Assembly (NCBI GenBank): GCA_947478315.1
Contig: CANJWF010000083.1
Coordinates: forward strand, 1-5,774
Length of the DNA stretch: 5,774 nt
Direction of reading: 5' to 3'
Source of the DNA: Sphingobacteriaceae bacterium
Lineage (GTDB): Bacteria > Bacteroidota > Bacteroidia > Sphingobacteriales > Sphingobacteriaceae
Shown: one piece after another, positions 1 to 5,774 of the stretch
Numbering within the stretch: the first letter of the stretch is position 1
Layout of the letters: each line of letters starts with the position of its first letter
Made by a program: the position numbers and the translations under genes
Notes under the pieces: generated by a model
Database searches by the model: none
Told to the model about the DNA's origin: nothing
Seen by the model: only the letters and a program-made list of their open reading frames with translations

Positions 1-15
1 ATCATTGAATGATAA

Positions 16-798
16 TCAAATTCCCCCAAAACCTCTCATGATACCTTGATTGGATGTTCTAATAAAGTTGATAATCTCATCGCGTTCTTCTGTAGGGGTA
101 AATTCGGCTTCTATAACATCGAGTGCTTTAGCCACGTTGTTGTTCTTAACAAAAAGAATTCTATAAATCTCTTGTATTTCGTTGATTTTTTCGGGCGAGT
201 AACCCCTACGTCTTAATCCTACAGAGTTAATTCCAGCATAACTTAGAGGCTCTCTAGCTGCTTTCACAAATGGAGGTACATCTTTTCTAACCAATGAGCC
301 CCCGCCTATGTAGGAGTGTGAACCTACTTTAGCAAACTGTTGTACAGCACAAGAACCTCCAAAAATGGCGTAATCGTCTATTAGTACGTGACCCGCTAGT
401 TGTGTTGCATTGCCTATGATAACGTTATTGCCTATGATACAGTCGTGTCCTGCATGTACATAAGCCATAATTAAGCAATTTTTTCCAATGACGGTTTTAT
501 ATTTGTCAATGGTGCCCCTGTTAATGGTCACGCATTCACGTATAGTTGTATTATCACCAATTTCGGCAGTTGTAGCCTCTCCTTTAAATTTTAAATCTTG
601 AGGTATGGCTGAGATTACAGCACCTGGAAATATTCGACAATTTTTTCCTATACGAGCCCCATCCATGATAACCGCATTTGAACCTATCCATGTTCCTTCC
701 TCAATCACTACATCTTTGTGTATAGTTACAAAAGGTTCAATCACTACATTGTCTGCAATTTTTGCTTGGGGGTGTATATATGCTAAGGGTTGTATCAT
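16..798 (-). CDS. lpxA: LpxA, acyl-ACP--UDP-N-acetylglucosamine O-acyltransferase
   Basis: Cytoplasmic enzyme of the first lipid A step: it transfers a 3-hydroxyacyl chain from acyl carrier protein to the 3-OH of UDP-GlcNAc. The 260 residues are close to the 262 of E. coli LpxA. Residues 1-185 are left-handed beta-helix hexapeptide repeats (such as IGKNCR, IGNNVI) and 190-260 form the helical C-terminal domain, starting near GLRRRGYS. By comparison with E. coli from memory, H118 in AGHDC is the catalytic base (H125), H115 matches H122, H137 in AGHV matches H144, and D68/K70 in PQDLK match D74/K76. G166 falls at the E. coli G173 position that sets acyl length, so a long chain is likely (inference). 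Q153 replaces E. coli H160. The ATG overlaps the stop of lpxC-fabZ in a 4-base ATGA (795-798), which suggests translational coupling and fixes the start. Only 15 bases follow the stop, so the next gene is not visible. Confidence 0.97.
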   Translation of the reverse strand: MIQPLAYIHPQAKIADNVVIEPFVTIHKDVVIEEGTWIGSNAVIMDGARIGKNCRIFPGAVISAIPQDLKFKGEATTAEIGDNTTIRECVTINRGTIDKYKTVIGKNCLIMAYVHAGHDCIIGNNVIIGNATQLAGHVLIDDYAIFGGSCAVQQFAKVGSHSYIGGGSLVRKDVPPFVKAAREPLSYAGINSVGLRRRGYSPEKINEIQEIYRILFVKNNNVAKALDVIEAEFTPTEERDEIINFIRTSNQGIMRGFGGI

Positions 799-2195
799 GC
801 GTCTTTTTTTCTTGAAATCTGTGCCATCAATTCAGCTTCAACTACTACTTTTCCTCCCACGGTGCCTATGCTTTTCATTTGCGCAATGCCTCTTCGAATA
901 GGGGCAGTTAAATCGCATCGAAAAATTAGCGTGTCTCCAGGGAAAACTTTTTCCTTAAATCGTGCATTTTCAATTTTCATGAAATATGTTAAATAATTTT
1001 CAGGATCAGGAACTGTGTTGAGTACCAAAATACCCCCTGTTTGCGCCATAGCTTCTACTAAAAGTACACCTGGCATAACAGGCGCCCCTGGAAAATGACC
1101 TACGAAAAAAGGTTCACTCATCGTAACACCTTTCACTCCTACGACATGTGTTTGAGTTAATTCAATGATTTTGTCAATTAATAAAAATGGAGGACGATGC
1201 GGGAGAATATTCATAATCTGAACAGTATCGTAAACAGGTGTCTCGTTCGGATTATAGACTAAGCATTGTTTTTTTATTTTCTCTTTTTTAATGAGTGCTT
1301 TTATCTTCTTCGCAAAAGCAACATTTGCTGCATGACCTGGACGTGCAGCCATAATATGACCTTTTAAAGGAACTCCTATCAAAGCCAAGTCGCCAACCAT
1401 ATCCAATAATTTATGTCGAGCAGGTTCATTCTGATGACGTAATTTGATGTTGTTCAGAATGCCTTCTCTCGCCACATCAATATCAGATTTATTGAATAAA
1501 GTAGCCAAATGCGCCAATTCCTGTTTACTTACATCTTTATCAACAACAACAATGGCATTATTTAAATCTCCGCCCTTAATTAAATTGCTGTTTAACAACA
1601 TTTCTAATTCGTGTAGGAAGCAAAAGGTACGACAAGAGGCAATTTCTTTTTTAAATTCTGAAATGGTGGATATACTTGCATGTTGTGAACCTAATACGGG
1701 CGAATTATAATCTACCATACATGTGAGACGATAGTCCTCTGACGGCATAGCCACCATGTCAACTTTACGGTCAGATTCGGAATAATGAACATTGTAGGGA
1801 ATGTGAAAATATTCCCTATCGACATTTTGTTCTACAAATCCAACAGTCTCTAGGGCTTCTATGAAAGGTAGAGAACTCCCATCCATGATAGGCGTTTCGT
1901 GTGCATCAACTTCAATTAACACATTGTCGATTTCTAGCCCCACTAAAGCTGCTAAAACGTGTTCGACAGTAGAAATACTTACACCTTTGTCTGATAAGGT
2001 GGTGCCGCGAGACGTATCGGTAACTAAATCTGCATCTGCATCAATGATAGGTTGCTCAAGGCAATCAATGCGTTTAAATTTATAACCATGATTTTCGGGT
2101 GCAGGTTGGAAAGTTAAATTAACTATTGAACCAGTGTGAAGCCCTACTCCCGATACGGTAACTGCTGATTTGATAGTTCGTTGTCGCACGTTCAT
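795..2195 (-). CDS. lpxC/fabZ: LpxC-FabZ fusion: UDP-3-O-acyl-GlcNAc deacetylase / 3-hydroxyacyl-ACP dehydratase
   Basis: Bifunctional protein of 466 residues. Residues 1 to about 300 are LpxC, the zinc deacetylase that commits UDP-3-O-acyl-GlcNAc to lipid A. Visible landmarks are SGVGLHTG (15-22, H20), STVEHV with E78 and zinc ligand H79, HKLLDMVGD with ligands H261 and D265 plus K262 and D269, and H288 in RPGH, matching E. coli H265. A lysine-rich stretch (about 296-310) lies near the junction. Residues about 322-460 are FabZ, which dehydrates 3-hydroxyacyl-ACP in fatty acid elongation: LPHRPPFLLID (331-341), GHFPG with catalytic H367, and E381 fourteen residues on in VEAMAQ, the usual FabZ spacing. 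Fusion of these two enzymes is characteristic of Bacteroidota and is not a frameshift artefact; the reading frame is continuous. The ATG gives the usual LpxC N-terminus (RQRTIK). It lies 87 bases after lpxD and overlaps lpxA by 4 bases. A one-mismatch -7 match (TAAATTTA) sits almost against the ATG and is probably incidental. Confidence 0.97.
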   Translation of the reverse strand: MNVRQRTIKSAVTVSGVGLHTGSIVNLTFQPAPENHGYKFKRIDCLEQPIIDADADLVTDTSRGTTLSDKGVSISTVEHVLAALVGLEIDNVLIEVDAHETPIMDGSSLPFIEALETVGFVEQNVDREYFHIPYNVHYSESDRKVDMVAMPSEDYRLTCMVDYNSPVLGSQHASISTISEFKKEIASCRTFCFLHELEMLLNSNLIKGGDLNNAIVVVDKDVSKQELAHLATLFNKSDIDVAREGILNNIKLRHQNEPARHKLLDMVGDLALIGVPLKGHIMAARPGHAANVAFAKKIKALIKKEKIKKQCLVYNPNETPVYDTVQIMNILPHRPPFLLIDKIIELTQTHVVGVKGVTMSEPFFVGHFPGAPVMPGVLLVEAMAQTGGILVLNTVPDPENYLTYFMKIENARFKEKVFPGDTLIFRCDLTAPIRRGIAQMKSIGTVGGKVVVEAELMAQISRKKDA

Positions 2196-2282
2196 GTAAA
2201 TTTATAATTATTGTAATAAAATAAAGGTGTAAATTTTTTCTGCTTGAGGTTTTTATTGAAACGCTGTGTGGTTCTTGGTTGA

Positions 2283-3326
2283 TTATTGGGTGCGTGCTAT
2301 CAAATTTTCAATTACTTTTCTCATTTCTTCTAACTTACGCTCTAATTCAGGCAAACGATGTAACACCACTTGTGAGCGTAAATGATCTTGAAAAGATGTA
2401 GCGGGAATGCCTCCCCATTTTTTATACTCTTGAGTGATTGACCTGTTAATGCCAGATTTGGCCTGCACTTGTGAGCCTTTTGCTACAGTAATATGACCTA
2501 CTACCCCAACTTGACCGCCGATAATACAATTTTCATGTATTTTTGTGCTTCCTGAAATTCCTGTTTGAGAGGCGATTACGGTATTAGAGCCTATCTCTAC
2601 ATTATGAGCTATTTGAATTAGATTGTCTAATTTTGCTCCTTTACGAATAATGGTTGCCCCCATAGTAGCTCTATCAATGCATGCATTTGCTCCTATTTCT
2701 ACATCATTTTCGATAATTACTACCCCAATTTGGCTGATTTTTTTATAGCTACCATCCGTTTGAGGAGCAAATCCAAAACCATCACTCCCGATTACTGTAC
2801 CTGCATGAATAATAACATTATTACCTAGTTCGCAGTCGAATCCAATTTTTACGCCAGAAAATAAGGTACTATTGTTACCTATTTTTGCATTATCGCCTAC
2901 ATAAACATGTGGATATATTTTTGCGTTGTCTCCTATTACGGCATCTTGTCCGATATAAGCAAATGCACCTATGTACACATGTTGTCCAATCTTAGCACTA
3001 GGATGTATAAATGAAAGATTTTCTATGCCGACTTTATCTAACTTAATAGTGTTGTATTGATCTAGGAGATTGGAAAACGCACTATAGGCATCTTCTACTC
3101 TAATCAGCGTTGAAGACGCTTTTTGAGTTAACTGAAGCGATTGATTAACAATAACCACAGATGCTTTTGTGGAGTATAAAAAACTTTCATACTTCGGATT
3201 TGACAAAAATGCTAATGACCCTTTCTCCCCTTCCTCTATTTTAGCTAATTTATCAACCACCACATCGGGATTGCCTTCTACTACTCCATGAAGCATTTCT
3301 CCTATTTGTCTCGCCGTAAACTGCAT
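2283..3326 (-). CDS. lpxD: LpxD, UDP-3-O-(3-hydroxyacyl)glucosamine N-acyltransferase
   Basis: Cytoplasmic acyltransferase that adds a 3-hydroxyacyl chain from ACP to the 2-amino group of UDP-3-O-acyl-glucosamine, the step after LpxC. The 347 residues compare with 341 in E. coli. Residues 1 to about 100 form the uridine-binding domain, including AKIEEGEKGSLAFLSNPKY (28-46). Residues about 105-295 are hexapeptide repeats of the beta-helix, with the LpxD signature SDGFGFAP (181-188) and catalytic H241 in QIAHNVEIG (E. coli H239). The C-terminal tail contains KKWGGIPA and a charged helix (about 324-345) that may coil with the other two chains of the trimer. The first ATG is preferred because the MQFTARQIGEML start belongs to the conserved first strand and helix. 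The next in-frame ATG, codon 11, would cut into them. It is first in the lipid A gene cluster and diverges from the transketolase genes. A promoter candidate ends only four bases before the ATG. Confidence 0.97.
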   Translation of the reverse strand: MQFTARQIGEMLHGVVEGNPDVVVDKLAKIEEGEKGSLAFLSNPKYESFLYSTKASVVIVNQSLQLTQKASSTLIRVEDAYSAFSNLLDQYNTIKLDKVGIENLSFIHPSAKIGQHVYIGAFAYIGQDAVIGDNAKIYPHVYVGDNAKIGNNSTLFSGVKIGFDCELGNNVIIHAGTVIGSDGFGFAPQTDGSYKKISQIGVVIIENDVEIGANACIDRATMGATIIRKGAKLDNLIQIAHNVEIGSNTVIASQTGISGSTKIHENCIIGGQVGVVGHITVAKGSQVQAKSGINRSITQEYKKWGGIPATSFQDHLRSQVVLHRLPELERKLEEMRKVIENLIARTQ

Positions 3327-3330
3327 CGCG

Positions 3331-3361
3331 CAAATTTAAATCTTTATATTGATTGTACCAA
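3331..3361 (-). promoter_or_regulatory. Candidate Bacteroidota-type promoter for the lpxD-lpxC/fabZ-lpxA cluster
   Basis: On the minus strand TAAATTTG (3338-3331) matches the -7 consensus TAnnTTTG perfectly. A TTG (3361-3359) lies 20 bases upstream, the spacing expected for the -33 element. Only four bases (CGCG) separate the -7 box from the lpxD ATG, so transcription should start at or very near that codon. The sequence match is direct; activity is inferred. Confidence 0.6.
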
Positions 3362-3373
3362 CATTGGCTTTGA

Positions 3374-3395
3374 ATCGTTCGGAATAAATAACGAT
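3374..3395. repeat. Short inverted repeat upstream of lpxD
   Basis: ATCGTT (3374-3379) and AACGAT (3390-3395) are perfect 6-base arms around a 10-base spacer. The repeat sits 12 bases upstream of the candidate -33 element of the lpxD promoter. It could be an operator for a dimeric regulator or a weak hairpin, but arms this short also arise by chance. No known regulator site is recognised. Confidence 0.3.
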
Positions 3396-3855
3396 AATCA
3401 AATCCAAAATGTTTAATTATTAGTTCGTTTTTTTGAAAAAAATGCTTCCAAAATTAGACAAGCATTAAGTTAGGTGGGTTTTAACAGACCAAATTGATTA
3501 AGACATAAACAGAATTTATGATTTTAATTCCGTCTTTTTCAAAAGATTGTCTTCTTTTAATATTTATTAACTTACTTCCCACGTAAATAATTTTGCAATT
3601 ATAACGAAGAATTACATAAAGCTACTTATTCCGATGAATATTTAGTTCGTAAAAAGTTCTTTTAATGTTTACTGTGAGATAAACATCAACTAGAATTACC
3701 CATGAGATATTAATTTAGGTATAGTTTAAAATGGTAGACTTGCTGTATACGATTATCTAAACAAGTGTTACTTTGTTACGTGAAATTTAATCTGCTATAC
3801 TATGTCAATCTTGATTAAAGTCCAATATTTTCTTTTTTACGGTTGTAGTTTTACC

Positions 3856-3863
3856 TAAATTTG
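3856..3863 (+). promoter_or_regulatory. Candidate -7 element for the transketolase genes
   Basis: TAAATTTG matches the Bacteroidota -7 consensus TAnnTTTG exactly and lies 23 bases before the ATG at 3887. It predicts a leader of roughly 15-20 bases. The -33 element is weak: no TTG falls 19-21 bases upstream, only a T-rich run around 3831-3838. The leader has an A-run just before the ATG and no Shine-Dalgarno sequence, as is usual in this phylum. Confidence 0.5.
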
Positions 3864-3886
3864 GCAGAATTTCAAAAAAAACATCG

Positions 3887-4732
3887 ATGGCTTTTGACAT
3901 AAAATTATTAGAGAAAACAGCTACGCAGGTACGTAGAGATATTGTTCGGATGGTTCATGCTTGTCAGTCGGGGCATCCAGGTGGTTCATTGGGGTGTACA
4001 GATTTTTTAGTTGCCTTGTACTTTCAAGTAATGAAACATGATGCCAATTTTAATATGGATGCGCTTCATGAGGACGTTTTTTTTCTTTCAAACGGGCACA
4101 TCTCTCCTGTCTTTTATAGTGTTTTAGCTCGTTCAGGTTATTTTGAAACGAAAGAATTGGCATCGTTTCGTCGACTTAATTCTCGTTTACAGGGACATCC
4201 GACCACTCACGAACATTTACCTGGTATTAGAATCGCCTCAGGGTCATTAGGTCAAGGTTTGTCGGTTGCTATAGGAACTGCTTTGGCAAAAAAGCTGAAT
4301 AATGATAAAGGGATTGTTTATTCCCTGCACGGTGATGGTGAAATTCAAGAAGGACAAATTTGGGAAGCAGCTATGTTTGCCCCTCATAATAAAGTGGATA
4401 ATTTGATTGCAACCATTGATGTAAATGGTCAGCAAATAGATGGTTCCACCGAAAAGGTTTTAAGCTTGGGTAATTTGCGTGCCAAATGGGAAGCCTTTGG
4501 ATGGCACGTATTGGAAATGAATGGAAATGACATGGAAAATGTGATTACAACATTGGAATATGCCAAAAGTCAAACAGGAAAAGGAAAATCTATTCTTATA
4601 TTAATGAAGACAGAAATGGGTGCAGGTGTAGATTTTATGATGGGTACTCACAAATGGCATGGAACAGCACCTAACGATGAGCAATTGGCTTTGGCATTGG
4701 CTCAATTAGAAGAAACTTTAGGGGATTACTAA
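3887..4732 (+). CDS. Transketolase, N-terminal (thiamine diphosphate-binding) subunit
   Basis: This 281-residue protein corresponds to the first domain of full-length transketolase. Transketolase moves two-carbon units between sugar phosphates in the non-oxidative pentose phosphate pathway. Matches to E. coli TktA, aligned from memory, are SGHPGGSLG (28-36, H30 for H26), LSNGH (67-71, H71 for H66), GHP (103-105, H104 for H100) and GSLGQG (119-124). The cofactor motif begins at GDGEIQEG (149-156) and ends at IDVNGQQIDG (177-186), with D150 and N180 as metal ligands. H258 in HKWHG fits the E. coli H261 position. It stops at the usual boundary before the pyrimidine domain, which the next gene supplies after a 90-base gap. 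Split transketolases are common in Bacteroidota, so this is not a broken gene. The ATG follows an A-rich leader and begins the family's usual N-terminal helix. A related two-subunit transketolase acting on another sugar cannot be excluded. Confidence 0.93.
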   Translation: MAFDIKLLEKTATQVRRDIVRMVHACQSGHPGGSLGCTDFLVALYFQVMKHDANFNMDALHEDVFFLSNGHISPVFYSVLARSGYFETKELASFRRLNSRLQGHPTTHEHLPGIRIASGSLGQGLSVAIGTALAKKLNNDKGIVYSLHGDGEIQEGQIWEAAMFAPHNKVDNLIATIDVNGQQIDGSTEKVLSLGNLRAKWEAFGWHVLEMNGNDMENVITTLEYAKSQTGKGKSILILMKTEMGAGVDFMMGTHKWHGTAPNDEQLALALAQLEETLGDY

Positions 4733-4822
4733 GACATTGAATTTACCTATAGGGTACATTTTCTTTACCAAACAAGTTTCATCTAACGGTTTTATTCTCT
4801 TATTATTGAATTATAATAACTT

Positions 4823-5774
4823 ATGATAAAGTATACTTTCACTGAAAAAAAAGATACTCGTTCTGGCTTTGGTGCAGGACTATTAGAGGCAGGTAAGCAA
4901 AACCCTCATGTAGTTGCTCTTTGTGCTGATTTGATGGGATCTTTAAAAATGGATGCTTTCGCGACCGCATTTCCTGAACGTTTTTTTCAAGTAGGTATTG
5001 CTGAAGCAAACATGATGGGCATTGCTGCAGGTATGACCATTGGAGGTAAAATACCGTTTACCGGAACTTTTGCTAACTTTTCAACAGGCAGGGTGTATGA
5101 CCAAATTCGTCAATCTATCGCTTATTCCGATAAGAATGTGAAAATATGTGCATCTCATGCTGGTTTAACATTGGGGGAAGATGGTGCTACACATCAGATA
5201 TTAGAAGATATAGGTTTAATGAAAATGTTGCCAGGTATGGTAGTAATTAATCCCTGCGATTATAATCAGACTCAAGCAGCGACTATTGCTATTGCTCAAT
5301 ATGAAGGTCCAGTTTATTTGCGATTTGGTCGTCCAACTATTCCTGTTTTTACAGACAGTAATCAGAAATTCGAAATAGGTAAAGCTTGGATGGTTAATGA
5401 AGGAACCGATGTAACCATTATTGCTACGGGACATTTAGTGTGGGAAGCTATTCAAGCAGGGGAGGCATTGGCTGAAATGGGCATTGATGCTGAAATTATT
5501 AACATTCATACGATTAAACCTCTTGACGAAGAGGCTATTTTGAAATCAGTGAGCAAAACTCGATGTGTAGTTACGGCTGAGGAGCATAATATTTTGGGAG
5601 GCTTGGGCGAAAGTGTAGCACAATTATTGGCTCGCAAACAACCCACCCCTATGGAATTTGTGGCGGTAAACGATAGTTTTGGAGAGAGTGGTACACCTGC
5701 GCAGTTAATGCAAAAATACGGATTAGATGCCAGCGCTATTCGAGAGGCAGTTAAAAGAGTAATTGCGAGAAAAA
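4823..5774 (+). CDS. Transketolase, C-terminal subunit (runs off the right edge)
   Basis: An open frame of 317 codons from ATG at 4823 reaches the window edge with no stop. Residues about 5-175 are the pyrimidine-binding transketolase domain. GIAEANM carries E61, the glutamate that activates thiamine diphosphate (E. coli E411). SHAGLTLGEDGATHQ (111-125) carries H112 and H124, at the same 12-residue spacing as E. coli H461 and H473. LRFGRP (166-171) gives candidate phosphate-contacting arginines. Residues about 185-308 are the transketolase C-terminal domain, with VTIIATGHLVWEA (197-209) and AEEHNILGGLGE (252-263). The split-subunit family is usually about this long, so only a few residues are probably missing. 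It should pair with the product of the upstream gene to form the active enzyme. The 90-base gap between them has no terminator-like hairpin, so co-transcription is likely. No Shine-Dalgarno sequence precedes the ATG; the leader is AT-rich. Confidence 0.92.
   Translation, partial: MIKYTFTEKKDTRSGFGAGLLEAGKQNPHVVALCADLMGSLKMDAFATAFPERFFQVGIAEANMMGIAAGMTIGGKIPFTGTFANFSTGRVYDQIRQSIAYSDKNVKICASHAGLTLGEDGATHQILEDIGLMKMLPGMVVINPCDYNQTQAATIAIAQYEGPVYLRFGRPTIPVFTDSNQKFEIGKAWMVNEGTDVTIIATGHLVWEAIQAGEALAEMGIDAEIINIHTIKPLDEEAILKSVSKTRCVVTAEEHNILGGLGESVAQLLARKQPTPMEFVAVNDSFGESGTPAQLMQKYGLDASAIREAVKRVIARK

Larger units (their letters stand above)
3327..3886. other. Divergent intergenic region without a convincing gene (560 bases)
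   Basis: This AT-rich spacer separates the minus-strand lipid A cluster from the plus-strand transketolase genes. I read all frames and found only open frames of about 22 codons or fewer from an ATG, none with a recognisable protein. I see no tRNA-like or GC-rich structured element and no strong intrinsic terminator, which is expected between divergent genes. It contains the two promoter candidates listed separately, an inverted repeat at 3374-3395, and a T7-G-A7 tract at 3428-3442. Two further TAnnTTTG matches are present, TAATTTTG on the plus strand at 3588-3595 and on the minus strand at 3456-3449. Neither has a TTG at the right distance upstream. In DNA this AT-rich, about one such match is expected by chance. 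Confidence 0.7.

Noticed and set aside
1..15. A minus-strand ATG at 5-3 that could start the next gene downstream of lpxA, and an ATCATT-G-AATGAT palindrome at 1-13.
   Set aside because: Only five coding bases would be visible and the palindrome touches the window edge, so neither a gene nor a terminator can be supported.
605..901. Plus-strand open frame opposite lpxA and the end of lpxC-fabZ, and similar opposite-strand frames elsewhere.
   Set aside because: These lie antisense to genes with clear catalytic motifs, and their translations show no domain features.
3393..3403. The 11-mer GATAATCAAAT at 3393-3403 also occurs at 11-21.
   Set aside because: Several 11-base repeats are expected by chance in a sequence of this length, and the two sites share no context.
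3428..3442. T7-G-A7 palindrome that could look like a terminator.
   Set aside because: It has almost no GC pairs and lies between divergent genes where no transcript needs to end.
3518..3586. A 22-codon plus-strand open frame from ATG, with a hydrophobic product.
   Set aside because: It is too short, has no promoter or family support, and such frames are expected in AT-rich DNA.
3591..3665. A 24-codon open stretch with protein-like composition (NEELHKATYSDEYLVRKK), possibly a gene remnant.
   Set aside because: It lacks a start codon and a recognisable family, and an open stretch of this length is not rare by chance.
3766..3779. Tandem TGTTAC TT TGTTAC direct repeat in the intergenic region.
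   Set aside because: Two 6-base copies are too little to call a regulatory array or repeat family.
4744..4756. TACC-TATAG-GGTA hairpin and a one-mismatch -7 match (TACATTTT, 4755-4762) between the two transketolase genes.
   Set aside because: The 4-base stem has no U-run after it and the promoter match is imperfect, so neither is good evidence of a separate transcription unit.

Overview
The window reads as a chromosomal housekeeping segment from an AT-rich member of the Bacteroidota. Three things point there: LpxC and FabZ are fused in one protein, the candidate promoters carry the Bacteroidota -7 element TAnnTTTG, and no start codon has a clear Shine-Dalgarno sequence. Transketolase split into two subunit genes also fits this phylum. 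Genus or species cannot be named from the sequence alone.

Left part, minus strand (about 16-3326): three genes are read right to left, lpxD, then lpxC-fabZ, then lpxA. Together they encode the first three enzymes of lipid A synthesis plus the FabZ dehydratase. LpxA puts a 3-hydroxyacyl chain on UDP-GlcNAc, LpxC removes the acetyl group, and LpxD adds the second 3-hydroxyacyl chain. FabZ draws on the same 3-hydroxyacyl-ACP pool for fatty acid synthesis. The stop of lpxC-fabZ overlaps the start of lpxA by 4 bases. lpxD and lpxC-fabZ are 87 bases apart.

Middle (3327-3886): a 560-base AT-rich divergent intergenic region with no convincing gene. It holds a good promoter candidate for the lpxD operon at one end and a -7 element for the transketolase genes at the other. 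It also holds a small inverted repeat and two unassigned -7 matches.

Right part, plus strand (3887-5774): two genes encode the N-terminal (thiamine-diphosphate binding) and C-terminal (pyrimidine-binding plus C-terminal domain) halves of a split transketolase. They should form one enzyme of the non-oxidative pentose phosphate pathway. The second gene is open to the right edge and probably lacks only its last few codons and stop.

I found no mobile element, CRISPR array, RNA gene, phage gene or defence gene. All genes look intact with their key catalytic residues present. I do not see an undescribed system here; the points worth a second look concern promoter layout and the long divergent spacer.
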